From Loigolactobacillus iwatensis (lineage in GTDB: Bacteria > Bacillota > Bacilli > Lactobacillales > Lactobacillaceae), in contig NZ_RHNP01000003.1 of NCBI RefSeq assembly GCF_003950295.1, forward strand, positions 1 through 64,000: a stretch of 64,000 nt of DNA. Reading direction: 5' to 3'. The translations under genes were made by a program, and so were the position numbers. Every line of letters starts with the position of its first letter. Position 1 is the first letter of the stretch. Below, piece by piece: positions 54,437 to 61,741 of this stretch. Below the pieces are notes generated by a model. That model searched no databases, was not told the origin of the DNA, and saw nothing but the letters and a program-made list of their open reading frames with translations.

Positions 54437-54844
54437 TCATTTCACCTTACGACTCCCAAGCAAATGTAAAATACCCACAGCACTAGACTGGTGTAAGGTT
54501 AGGTAGTGCAAATACTGAAGAAAGTCCGCAGCGTGTTCTTCGCGGTAGAGTAAGGAGCCTAATTGATAAATTTGATCGTCTAAATAGAGAGTTTGACCAA
54601 GGTAGTCCCGCTTTGTACAAGTTGGCGTATGTCCTTGAGCAGTCTCGTTTTTAGTTATTTCGGGATCAAGCTTGGCTGCGGTAATCAGTGCGGCCTGGCG
54701 ACTAAGTTTTTCTAGGCCAGTCATGGCAGTTTCTTTTTCCTGCTCTGCCACTAGGTGCTGTTTTGCTGCCGTTAGATGTTCAGTGGCAGTGTCTGCCTTA
54801 AAAACAATCAGCGAATCTTGGGAAAAATAAGGATCATTTTGCAT
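54437..54844 (-). CDS. Hypothetical protein (135 aa) paired with a Phd-like antitoxin
   Basis: Not recognised. Charged and mostly helical, no membrane segment. Its ATG lies inside the end of the Phd-like gene (11-bp overlap) with GGAGG five bases upstream, the usual arrangement for an antitoxin-toxin pair. It does not resemble RelE, Doc or PemK. Could be a new toxin, or a replication accessory protein given the DnaB gene upstream. Confidence 0.65.
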   Translation of the reverse strand: MQNDPYFSQDSLIVFKADTATEHLTAAKQHLVAEQEKETAMTGLEKLSRQAALITAAKLDPEITKNETAQGHTPTCTKRDYLGQTLYLDDQIYQLGSLLYREEHAADFLQYLHYLTLHQSSAVGILHLLGSRKVK

Positions 54845-55031
54845 AGTTAGTTGCCTCCAATTCTTTGGGTAAAAAGTGTTCCAACTGAGCCTGCCACTGA
54901 CTGGCAGAAATTAATAAAAGTGCCGCGCCAGTGCGTTCATTGCGGACAAGTAAATAACTGCCAGTTTTATCAAGATCACGAACATAGCGATTTAAATGAG
55001 CCTTAGCTTCAGTAACGTTTATTTCTTTCAT
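54834..55031 (-). CDS. Phd/YefM-like antitoxin
   Basis: A 65-residue protein. MKEINVTEAKAHLNRYVRDL is the Phd/YefM DNA-binding N-terminus, ALLLISASQWQAQL the following strand-helix, and a short acidic tail would bind a partner. AAGGAG seven bases before ATG. Overlaps the 135-residue gene, its candidate partner. Confidence 0.72.
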   Translation of the reverse strand: MKEINVTEAKAHLNRYVRDLDKTGSYLLVRNERTGAALLLISASQWQAQLEHFLPKELEATNYAK

Positions 55032-55053
55032 AGTTTTTCTCCTTGTTATGTTG

Positions 55054-55170
55054 AGAGTGTTTTAAAAAGCGCCCAGATTCTGAGCATTAGCCTAGATTGA
55101 CGAATAATTTGCGAAGCGAATTGTTTGGCAATCGTAGCTAAGCGCAGGAATCTGCTTTTTAAACACGTTT
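55054..55170 (+). repeat. Palindromic repeat, short form, touching the dnaB-like stop
   Basis: AGAGTGTTTTAAAAAGCGCC to GCTTTTTAAACACGTTT. Extended inner arms GATTGACGAATAATTTGC / GCGAATTGTTTGGCAATC pair with a single A-G mismatch. The final bases form part of the stop codon of the minus-strand helicase gene, so this copy faces it with its right end, unlike most. Confidence 0.88.
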
Positions 55171-56506
55171 AACGTACATCGTTTTGCATCTTAATTAAGC
55201 CATCACCGCAGGGGACGTCAACGCTAGTAGGGCGTTTTGTCGCATGGTTAATCGGTGTAAATTTCATCTGTTGCGTATCAAATTTCAGAGCGATCTCGGC
55301 CAACTTGCCGGAGCGATTTTTGCGGAAGAGTAGGTTGATATTGCGAATTTTACTCCGTTCTTGAATTTGATCTTCCAAATAGAGGAAGGACACAATGTTG
55401 GAATCTTGTTCGATACTGCCGGACTCCCGTAGGTCGGCTAATTGTGGCTTACGATCAACGCGTTTTTCCAGTTCACGATTAAGTTGCGAAAATAGAATAA
55501 TTGGAATATCTAATTCATTGGTTAATAATTTTAATTCACGGGTAATCGCCTCGATTTCCAAACGACGATCGGTGACGCGGGCTTTCGTTCGCGTCAGGCT
55601 AACGATTTGAAGGTAGTCCACGATGGCAAAATATTTAACGCCTTTTTCGGCGGCTTTCTTGGCGTTTTCCCGAATCACTTTAATAATCTGAGGTAGGACC
55701 AGAATTTTGTCGTGTAAATTGACGTGTTGGGCCGTGATTTTAGGTAATACCTGATTAATTTGTTCTTTTTGCGCCGCAGATAATGAATTTTTCGGATTTC
55801 GTAGTTGGTTAACCGGAATACCAGTATGAAAGGCAATTGTGCGGTTGAAATTATCTGCGCCGGTCATTTCCAGTGAAAAATGATCGACAATAATTTCGGG
55901 ATCAAGCGCTAAGGCACTTTGAATGAAACTTAAGCCAAAGGCCGATTTACCGATGCCTGGTCGAGCACCAATTGTCCAAAGAACACCACCACACAGGCCG
56001 TTGCCCAGGACACTGTCTAATTGCTGGTAGGCCTTGATTCCGGCCGATCGTGAATGAGTCATGTAATAGCGCAAATCGTCCGCGTACTCACTTAATTTTT
56101 TGGTTGGTAATTCAGGTAAATTTAAAACGCGGACTAATTGCGTTAATTGACTAAGTTCCTCCAAATTTTCGGTGGTAGGGAATTTGGCGTAACGATTTGC
56201 CAACTCCTCTAATTCACCTTGATAATACCAAGCCTTCAGTCCTTGTAGGACTGACTTGAACGTTTTGGTGGTGACACTGGTATCATGCAGTTTAACCCAT
56301 TCGTCGTCCGCAAAATCCAATGGGTGAACCAGGAAGAAACGGCGTTTAACGTCCACCCAGTCCTTAAAATCACCGTTATTTTCTAGAATAACTTGGATGA
56401 GGTGTTGAAATTTAATCACGTGGAACCAACGAGCTTCAATTTCGGTACTTTTACAGACTTCTGGATGGTCCACTAAGTAAGCAACTGCGTCTTGTTCAAA
56501 TTCCAT
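55169..56506 (-). CDS. DnaB-like replicative helicase
   Basis: A 445-residue hexameric-helicase-type protein. N-terminal DnaB domain (1-130), linker, RecA-like domain with Walker A GARPGIGKSAF (about 190), Walker B FAIVDYLQIV, FSQLNRELEKR and the arginine-finger region LADLRESGSIEQDSN. The ATG at 56506 overlaps the end of the initiator gene by 11 bp. Sequence choices and context (next to a phage-type initiator) mark it as an accessory helicase of a prophage or plasmid rather than the chromosomal DnaB. Confidence 0.9.
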   Translation of the reverse strand: MEFEQDAVAYLVDHPEVCKSTEIEARWFHVIKFQHLIQVILENNGDFKDWVDVKRRFFLVHPLDFADDEWVKLHDTSVTTKTFKSVLQGLKAWYYQGELEELANRYAKFPTTENLEELSQLTQLVRVLNLPELPTKKLSEYADDLRYYMTHSRSAGIKAYQQLDSVLGNGLCGGVLWTIGARPGIGKSAFGLSFIQSALALDPEIIVDHFSLEMTGADNFNRTIAFHTGIPVNQLRNPKNSLSAAQKEQINQVLPKITAQHVNLHDKILVLPQIIKVIRENAKKAAEKGVKYFAIVDYLQIVSLTRTKARVTDRRLEIEAITRELKLLTNELDIPIILFSQLNRELEKRVDRKPQLADLRESGSIEQDSNIVSFLYLEDQIQERSKIRNINLLFRKNRSGKLAEIALKFDTQQMKFTPINHATKRPTSVDVPCGDGLIKMQNDVR

Positions 56507-57359
56507 CAACGACCACCGCCATTTCTTCTTTGGTAATTTCGATATCCTCAACCTTCATATGGCGGAAGGTTTCGTCCAAATCACGATCGCAGTCAAGATA
56601 AATCGCCTTAATTACTTCCGTTTCGGAGATTGGTTCGACATGGTGCACCACCGTTACCGGCCGTTCCGGGACAATATCGTTAACGTAATTAATAAATTTT
56701 GGCCCAAACAGTGTGCGCGGTCGAACAAATTTGCGCATTTCAATTTGAGTGCCCCATTCAGCCGACTTGGCCAAACTGACTTGCTTGAACTGCTCTGGTT
56801 GATAACCTCGTTGAAGCCAGGCAACAACATAATTTTCGTGGCGTTCGGTTTGGGGGAAAGTCTTGCCGCTGATTTGTGCCAGTTCAGTGACGATTTGTTG
56901 GGCCCGTTTTTGTTCAAGCGTGGTAGCGGGGTGCTTGAGATTCGGCGTTTTTGAAACTTTGGATGGCACCACTACTTTGGTTGATTTAACTGTTTTAGTA
57001 GTGGTGGTGGGTTCTGTTTTGGTCGTTGTTGCATTTTCTGGGCAAAATTGTTGCCAGTTGGCGATGTATAAAGCGTGCTTGTCATTTTCACGAAGGAGGC
57101 CAACTTTGAGGAGTAACTGGCACAGCGATTTGATATGCCGTGCGTTGGCTATGCCACAGACTTGCTTGATTTCGTTATTTGTATAGGCCTGTTGCGCCGA
57201 AGCCGAGATACGACCCCGATCGTCATTAATGGCGGCCTGATTCAATAAAAAATGCCAAAAACGAAAGCCAGCGTAATAAGTGTTGATTTGTTCTCGAGCA
57301 AGTTTACGGAACTCAGGTTGTGAATAAAGATTTACCGGAATATTAATTGAACTAAACAT
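56496..57359 (-). CDS. Phage/plasmid-type replication initiator
   Basis: A 287-residue protein. N-terminal winged-helix-like part (FRKLAREQINTYYAGFRFWHFLL ... NNEIKQVCGIANARHIKSL), a Thr/Lys/Pro-rich linker (about 112-145), and a C-terminal domain with MRKFVRPRTLFGPKFINYVND, the hallmark of the conserved phage C-terminal replication family (Phg_2220_C). Such proteins bind the origin and load a helicase; the co-encoded DnaB agrees. I choose ATG 57359 over GTG 57368 (closer to GAAGTGG). Confidence 0.82.
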   Translation of the reverse strand: MFSSINIPVNLYSQPEFRKLAREQINTYYAGFRFWHFLLNQAAINDDRGRISASAQQAYTNNEIKQVCGIANARHIKSLCQLLLKVGLLRENDKHALYIANWQQFCPENATTTKTEPTTTTKTVKSTKVVVPSKVSKTPNLKHPATTLEQKRAQQIVTELAQISGKTFPQTERHENYVVAWLQRGYQPEQFKQVSLAKSAEWGTQIEMRKFVRPRTLFGPKFINYVNDIVPERPVTVVHHVEPISETEVIKAIYLDCDRDLDETFRHMKVEDIEITKEEMAVVVDGI

Positions 57360-57388
57360 GTTTACCACTTCTTTCTTAATTAGGTTCT

Positions 57389-57430
57389 ATAGATATAAAA
57401 CCCGTAGCCTCCCAAAAAGTGTCACTAAAA
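57389..57430 (-). promoter_or_regulatory. 42-bp duplicated upstream block, copy 2
   Basis: Same block as 53980-54021 with four differences in the variable stretch, 30 bp before the initiator start. It includes AGTGTCACT. A shared promoter or operator is likely. Confidence 0.55.
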
Positions 57431-57620
57431 AACAACAATTATTTTTGACCTTAGGCAAAAGCTGATAAGGACGGGAATAATTGCTGTTATTTTTTTTGAA
57501 GTTTTTTTATTTTTTTGTCTTTTTAATTCGACTATGTCGGCGAAGTGGTACTCGAGTTCGTACTCGAAGTGGTATTCGCGGACATTGATGAGTAACCGCG
57601 AGTGGGTACTCGCCGACAAG
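57420..57620. other. Candidate replication origin: T-rich tract plus iteron-like repeats
   Basis: A long T-rich tract (57480-57530) adjoins four related boxes: GTGGTACTCG (57545), GTTCGTACTCG (57556), GTGGTATTCG (57569) and GTGGGTACTCG (57602), framed by the inverted pair TGTCGGCGA (57535-57543) and TCGCCGACA (57610-57618). It sits directly upstream of the initiator gene. Confidence 0.5.
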
Positions 57621-57737
57621 CTGACGGTAGCTGTTTTTTTGTTTGGGAAACACTTTTATTTAGTAGTTTTCTGACTCATTTAGTAGAAACGTGTTTGAAA
57701 AATACTTTTATCAGTAGTTTTCTGATCAATCTAGTGT

Positions 57738-58002
57738 AAACGTGTTTGAAAAAGCAGATTCCTGCGGTTGCCATGCTTCAACTTGGCGCTTTTCGCCATG
57801 CTAGTTCTTGCGGCACGTACTTTGCCACAAGAATAGACAACATTCGTAGCATCAAAAGTTATTTGCGATCTTTGCAAATAACTTACCGTAATTGCGAAGT
57901 AGTAGTTGAATGGACAACGTGTGGAGCATCAAGATTATTTGCGAACTGTGCTAATAATCCTCAATTGCGAAGTAGAATCTAACCGCTTTTTCAAACACTC
58001 TT
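57738..58002 (-). repeat. Palindromic repeat, long form, abutting a stop codon
   Basis: About 265 bp. Right end AAACGTGTTTGAAAAAGCAG, left end CCGCTTTTTCAAACACTCTT, ending 4-5 bp from the stop codon (58007-58009) of the minus-strand 275-residue gene. It includes AAGTTATTTGCGATC / GCAAATAACTT and TTCAACT-type stems. A diverged right-end scrap lies at 57687-57715. Confidence 0.88.
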
Positions 58003-58006
58003 TGTA

Positions 58007-58834
58007 CTACGCCGATTTAAAAAGTTTTGCCACTAATTCTTTCGGTGTAAAAATCGGGTAGCGGCGTTTAATTGTTTGCATAATTTGCCAGCATTCACCA
58101 TTATCACAGCAAGTCGCCGTTTTGATCCAACGTAGGGAATACAAAATGCCGAAGTGGCTCGCGCAATATTTTAATGGTGGGTAAACCGTATTATCTAGTA
58201 ATTTCATTTGGCGGTGCAAGTAAGTTTCCCCGGTCAGGATGGTTGTACATGAGTAATTGCTAAAGCAACGGGCAAACTCTGTCTGTAAGTAAGTGATGAA
58301 GTGCAGTATTTTGGCAGCGTTTTGTAACTGGCGGTCAAAAAATTTCGCGGAATAATTGATTTTTAGAATTGTTTGGTCGGTGAAATACAGCAGTAGTTGT
58401 TCATCAGTGACCGCGACAAAATGGTCAAAGGCCTCTAAGGCAACGAAAGCCTTATTGTTGTCAGCGGTAGTTCCTAAAACGATGAAGCTGGCATTGCCAA
58501 CAATGAACGGTACGTACTGATGAATATCAATAATACTAGCGAGGGATTTGACGACGTGTTCCGGCCAAAACCGTTTTTGCTGTTCAGTTAGTAACTTAGA
58601 AGTTGTTGCGCTAGTTAAATACAGGCGCCCCTGTTTGGTCACAATGAGACTATGACAGCGATGGCAATCGACGTTGTGTTTGAAAGTGATGGGCACACAA
58701 GCCAACGTATTGCTGGAAATGCGTGCTTCTTCGGAGTAACAAGCAGTTTGAAGCAGTGATTTTAATTCGCTAAGGTCCAATAAACGGTGGTTGCTAGGAA
58801 CGTAACTTTCCCAATCATGCGTATTTTTTCCCAA
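58007..58834 (-). CDS. Unknown 275-aa protein, possibly ComK-like
   Basis: Not confidently recognised. A soluble protein with paired cysteines (VDCHRCHS near 55-62; CCDNGEC near 240). The middle (NNKAFVALEAFDHFVAVTDE, then LLLYFTDQTILKINYSAKFF) recalls the beta-rich core of the competence regulator ComK, though the match is loose and the protein is longer than Bacillus ComK. TTG start with AAAGGACTG upstream. Divergent from a sigma-factor gene, which would suit a competence or stress regulatory pair. Confidence 0.55.
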   Translation of the reverse strand: MGKNTHDWESYVPSNHRLLDLSELKSLLQTACYSEEARISSNTLACVPITFKHNVDCHRCHSLIVTKQGRLYLTSATTSKLLTEQQKRFWPEHVVKSLASIIDIHQYVPFIVGNASFIVLGTTADNNKAFVALEAFDHFVAVTDEQLLLYFTDQTILKINYSAKFFDRQLQNAAKILHFITYLQTEFARCFSNYSCTTILTGETYLHRQMKLLDNTVYPPLKYCASHFGILYSLRWIKTATCCDNGECWQIMQTIKRRYPIFTPKELVAKLFKSA

Positions 58835-59170
58835 TAGTAACAGTCCTTTGAAAACAAATTTTTGACGTAAGTATTTTTTCCTATTTGACGTGCTTTCAAG
58901 CGCTGAATAGGACTTTTTTAATGTAACACGGCAATGGTACCGCTTTCAAATAGCTATAACTAAGAATTCAATGTGAGGAAAGCGTGAAAACGAAGGTTGG
59001 CTGCTCATTTTAAAATGAAAGCTTATGGTTGTGCGTTTCGTGGTAAAAAAAGTTCCGGAAATTCGGTAACGGCAATTTCTGGTTAAAATTCTTAATTTGC
59101 TAGGATGGGTCTGTTCCCCGGCGCTGGGGATCACAAAATAAAAGATTGCTTGATGAAGCAGGCGTTTACT
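58835..59170. other. Divergent intergenic region before sigma-factor gene
   Basis: 336 bp with no ORF I can support. It contains scattered half-cre-like words (TTTCAAGCGCTGAA near 58892; GTACCGCTTTC near 58937) and a CCCCGGCGCTGGGG hairpin near 59116-59129. Promoters for both flanking genes must lie here, but I could not pick boxes with confidence. Confidence 0.4.
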
Positions 59171-59257
59171 AAACGTGCTAAAAGCGGCCTCCTGCAGTTG
59201 GCTACGTAAGCCATAAGACGGTTAATTCTCAGGCCCACCGCTTTTTCAGGCACTCTT
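59171..59257 (-). repeat. Palindromic repeat, reduced form, in sigma-factor leader
   Basis: AAACGTGCTAAAAGCGGCC to CACCGCTTTTTCAGGCACTCTT, 87 bp. It ends right before the SD of the sigma-factor gene, unlike other copies, which follow stop codons. Confidence 0.75.
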
Positions 59258-59273
59258 GTCTGGAGTGATTCCC

Positions 59274-59837
59274 ATGAACGAACAAGATAAGAAACTTTAT
59301 AAAGCTGCCTTTACCTTATTGCAGGAAAATGAAAGTCTGATTTACGGCGCTCTCCGGCACTGTCGTGTGCGCCCAAGTTGGCAAGATTATCCGGATTTGG
59401 TTAACGAAAGTCGCTTAACCTTTGTGGACACTTATTGCCAGTTTGTTAAAAAGTTTCCTGAAAAAGAGGAGACCGATTGTTTGAACTATATTTATACCGC
59501 CATACTTTGGATGATTCGCAAGGTTCAGCGAAAAAATCGGATGCAAAGTTGCCATCTGATCCAGAATGAGTCGGCCTTAGATGAAGAATCTGATTACTTT
59601 GATTTACGCGCCGCAATTCAGGCCGCAGATGTTTTTGAAGAAGTTCAAGTGGATGAAATCTTTCGCAATCTGTTCAGTCGCTGTAGTAGTGTCGAGAAAC
59701 AATTCATTGTTATGCGTTGCTTGGAAGATCAGTCAGTTACAGTTATCGCCGAACGCTTAGGTTACTCAAAGCGCCGAGTTCATCGCTTACGCAATCGAGT
59801 GGCTTTAAAGGCCTTGAAAGTGGTAGGAAGTAAATAA
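59274..59837 (+). CDS. Sigma-70-family factor, ComX/SigH type
   Basis: A 187-residue alternative sigma factor. Region 2 spans about 15-105 (YPDLVNESRLTFVDTYCQF; YIYTAILWMIRKVQRKNRM), region 4 about 135-185 (SSVEKQFIVMRCLEDQSVTV, AERLGYSKRRVHRLRNRV as the HTH). Such short factors in lactobacilli are SigH/ComX-like and control competence-type genes. CTGGAGTG lies before ATG 59274; the frame start at 59256 lacks an SD. The palindromic repeat in its leader may influence its expression. Confidence 0.85.
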   Translation: MNEQDKKLYKAAFTLLQENESLIYGALRHCRVRPSWQDYPDLVNESRLTFVDTYCQFVKKFPEKEETDCLNYIYTAILWMIRKVQRKNRMQSCHLIQNESALDEESDYFDLRAAIQAADVFEEVQVDEIFRNLFSRCSSVEKQFIVMRCLEDQSVTVIAERLGYSKRRVHRLRNRVALKALKVVGSK

Positions 59838-59901
59838 AGTGAAATATCAAAAAAAGAAGCAGACGTTTCGCGCACTTTATTAAGGAGAGGGGAAATAATT
59901 T

Positions 59902-60096
59902 ATGAAAATAACGCTAGATATTACGAATGGAAATGATTTTATTTTATTGTCGCTTGACGAGGATGCAGTGGTGTTGCTGAAAAACGGAATGATTAAGCTG
60001 GAAAGAAGTTTTAAAGATAATTTTGCAGCCTTTGATTACTTTAAGGAGTTGAATGCTGAAATGATGGTGAAGAGTGAGGGCGTTGTGCGGGAATAG
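59902..60096 (+). CDS. Small hypothetical protein (64 aa)
   Basis: Unknown. MKITLDITNGNDFILLSLDED ... AAFDYFKELNAEMMVKSEG suggests a beta-beta-alpha domain. A strong AAGGAGAGGGG eight bases before the ATG supports translation. It lies 64 bp downstream of the sigma-factor gene and may share its transcript. Confidence 0.6.
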   Translation: MKITLDITNGNDFILLSLDEDAVVLLKNGMIKLERSFKDNFAAFDYFKELNAEMMVKSEGVVRE

Positions 60097-60286
60097 GAAA
60101 TGCCTAGGAGAAAGACTAGATGCTTCTAGCACCATTAATTTGGAAGCTAATAGTGCTACAGTAAAAGCTTAATCTATTGAGGATTATTTATATAGAAGAA
60201 GATTGATTGCAAAGATTTCATCAAAGCCAGCATTATCTGCCTAAACGGGTAATTTTGCTGCTTTTTCAAGCACGATCTAGCTTAGG

Positions 60287-60525
60287 GAATGTTTGAAAAA
60301 GCAGTTAGATTCTACTTTGCAATTGAGGATTATTACTGGCCTCACTAACGATATCGATGGGACTAAGATGGACCAAAGCTCGAATTGCGGCCCAAAACGC
60401 TAATAATCTTGCTGCTACGAACGATGGCCATTCTTGTAGCAGGTCCAAGGATCACAGGTACAAAGTCTGTAACTGCTCACGATCTAATCCGTCTAGGTCA
60501 CCGCTTCGGGACGATTTGCGTTTAA
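60287..60525 (+). repeat. Palindromic repeat, degenerate long form
   Basis: GAATGTTTGAAAAAGCAG at the left, then the AATTGAGGATTATT, GATATCGATGGGACT and CTAATAATC modules and GTTACAGACTTTG-type stems; the right end is lost near ACCGCTTCGGGACG. A right-end scrap (GCTGCTTTTTCAAGCACG) lies at 60256-60273. Confidence 0.7.
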
Positions 60526-60602
60526 AATTGGTTCATTATTAGGTGCTTACAATGATTTAATTCCAGTTTTATAAAAATTGTTACACTAAAAAATTAAAAT
60601 AA

Positions 60603-60631
60603 TTGATTTTGTGCGCACAGCGACGTACAAT
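60603..60631 (+). promoter_or_regulatory. hicAB promoter with palindromic operator
   Basis: TTGATT (60603-60608), 17-bp spacer, TACAAT (60626-60631). The spacer holds the perfect palindrome TGTGCGCACA (60610-60619), a probable HicB binding site for autoregulation. Confidence 0.75.
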
Positions 60632-60657
60632 TTAACTAAACTAAAGGAGCAACACAG

Positions 60658-60864
60658 ATGACTGAAATCAAGGCAAAAAAAGTGGTAAAACAGCTGCTTG
60701 ATGCAGGATTCTATGATTCAAGGATAAATGGCGACCACCATAGATTTAAGGACGATGAGGGTCATTATGTTACTGTTAATTACAGTAGATTAAGCGACTC
60801 AATTAAACCAGGAACTTATAGTGCAATACTAAGACAGGCGGGGCTTAAAAAGAATAGGGAGTGA
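60658..60864 (+). CDS. hicA: HicA mRNA interferase toxin
   Basis: A 68-residue dsRBD-like toxin. KVVKQLLDAGFYDSRINGDHHRF with the catalytic histidine in the GDHHRF motif, followed by VTVNYSRLSDSIKPGTYSAILRQAGL, the standard HicA ending. It cleaves mRNA when unbound. AAAGGAGC before the ATG. The antitoxin gene follows after 4 bp, the normal hicA-hicB order. Confidence 0.93.
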   Translation: MTEIKAKKVVKQLLDAGFYDSRINGDHHRFKDDEGHYVTVNYSRLSDSIKPGTYSAILRQAGLKKNRE

Positions 60865-60868
60865 TCTC

Positions 60869-61270
60869 ATGACAAAAGTTGTTGCATATCCAGCAGTTTT
60901 TGATGATACAGAAAATAAAAAAGGCGAATATACAGTTACTTTTCCAGATGTTCAAGGCGCAATCGCTGATGGAAATAACATTGCCGAAGCCATCAATAGT
61001 GCTGCTATTTCGTTAGGGCTAATTTTATTTGATGCCACGGAGTTACCTGAAGCTAGTGATATCAAGAAGGTACAAGAAGAAAATTTAGGAAAAATTGTTT
61101 CCTATGTCTCTGTTGACCTAGATAAGGCGGCCGAAGATTCATATGAGCCAATGACTAGAAAAAATACGCGCATTCCAACCGACATTGCTAAAAGAGCCGA
61201 GAAAGCCGGCATTAATTTTTCGGTAACTTTAACCGAAGCTTTAGAGAAAAAACTGGCGGCTAAGGATTAA
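60869..61270 (+). CDS. hicB: HicB antitoxin
   Basis: A 133-residue antitoxin with an N-terminal HicB domain (VAYPAVFDDTE...GEYTVTFPDVQGAIADGNNIAEAINSA) that binds HicA, and a C-terminal helical DNA-binding part (RIPTDIAKRAEKAGINFSVTLTEALEKKL, ribbon-helix-helix type). GGGAGTGATCTC precedes the ATG. Confidence 0.92.
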   Translation: MTKVVAYPAVFDDTENKKGEYTVTFPDVQGAIADGNNIAEAINSAAISLGLILFDATELPEASDIKKVQEENLGKIVSYVSVDLDKAAEDSYEPMTRKNTRIPTDIAKRAEKAGINFSVTLTEALEKKLAAKD

Positions 61271-61320
61271 AACCGGATTTCTACGTTCTAATTATCAGTG
61301 AATAATCAACGTTCGTTATA

Positions 61321-61380
61321 ATCCCATTATGGCCGACAGAAGAAGTTTGATATTTCCTCTGTCAGCCATAATGGGATTTT
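61321..61380 (+). terminator. Terminator after hicAB
   Basis: ATCCCATTATGGC-GACAGA / TCTGTC-GCCATAATGGGAT with one mismatch pair, then TTTT. Confidence 0.88.
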
Positions 61381-61519
61381 TATACGCCGATATCAAAGCG
61401 ATGCCCGATAAAATGGAATTATTAGAAGGGTTAAGGTCTTGGGTATAGTCAGCACAGCTAGTTTCTAACTAATATTGAATCGCAGAAGAAATCTGATTCG
61501 ACATACAACACATAGATGG

Positions 61520-61566
61520 AAAAAAAGGTCATTCAATTTAATTACTAATTAAATTGAAGGCCTTTT
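61520..61566. terminator. Second hairpin, terminator-like
   Basis: AAAAAAGG-C-TTCAATTTAATTA / TTAAATTGAA-GCCTTTT arms with a short loop, T-run following. Between hicB and the flavoprotein operon; no gene lies between the two hairpins. Confidence 0.7.
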
Positions 61567-61610
61567 AAATCCTCAAGAACATAACCTATTGAAAAAATAA
61601 TCACAATCTA

Positions 61611-61639
61611 TTGCCAAGCTCATTGACATCGCTTACAAT
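61611..61639 (+). promoter_or_regulatory. Promoter with cre-like site, flavoprotein operon
   Basis: TTGCCA (61611-61616), 17-bp spacer, TACAAT (61634-61639). TGACATCGCTTACA (61624-61637) is one mismatch from the CcpA consensus and overlaps the -10. Confidence 0.6.
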
Positions 61640-61741
61640 GAAAACGTGCCTAAATTTATTATTTCATTAGTTTTATATTTCAACATTCATTCTGTTTTAG
61701 TAGACCACGATCACCAATTTGTTTAAAAAGGGAGAATCACA

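Noticed and set aside
57425-57619. 64-codon minus-strand frame across the iteron-like region
   Set aside because: It starts on TTG without an SD and overlaps the repeated boxes and T-rich tract; treated as noncoding origin-like DNA.
57746-57982. 78-codon plus-strand frame upstream of 58 kb
   Set aside because: It lies entirely within a long palindromic repeat.
58835-59170. tRNA-like or riboswitch-like element before the sigma-factor gene
   Set aside because: A GC hairpin is present, but I found no cloverleaf arms and no known riboswitch core.
9319-60525. CRISPR array
   Set aside because: The repeats are dispersed through the window, of varied length and self-complementary; there are no regular short repeats with unique spacers and no cas genes.
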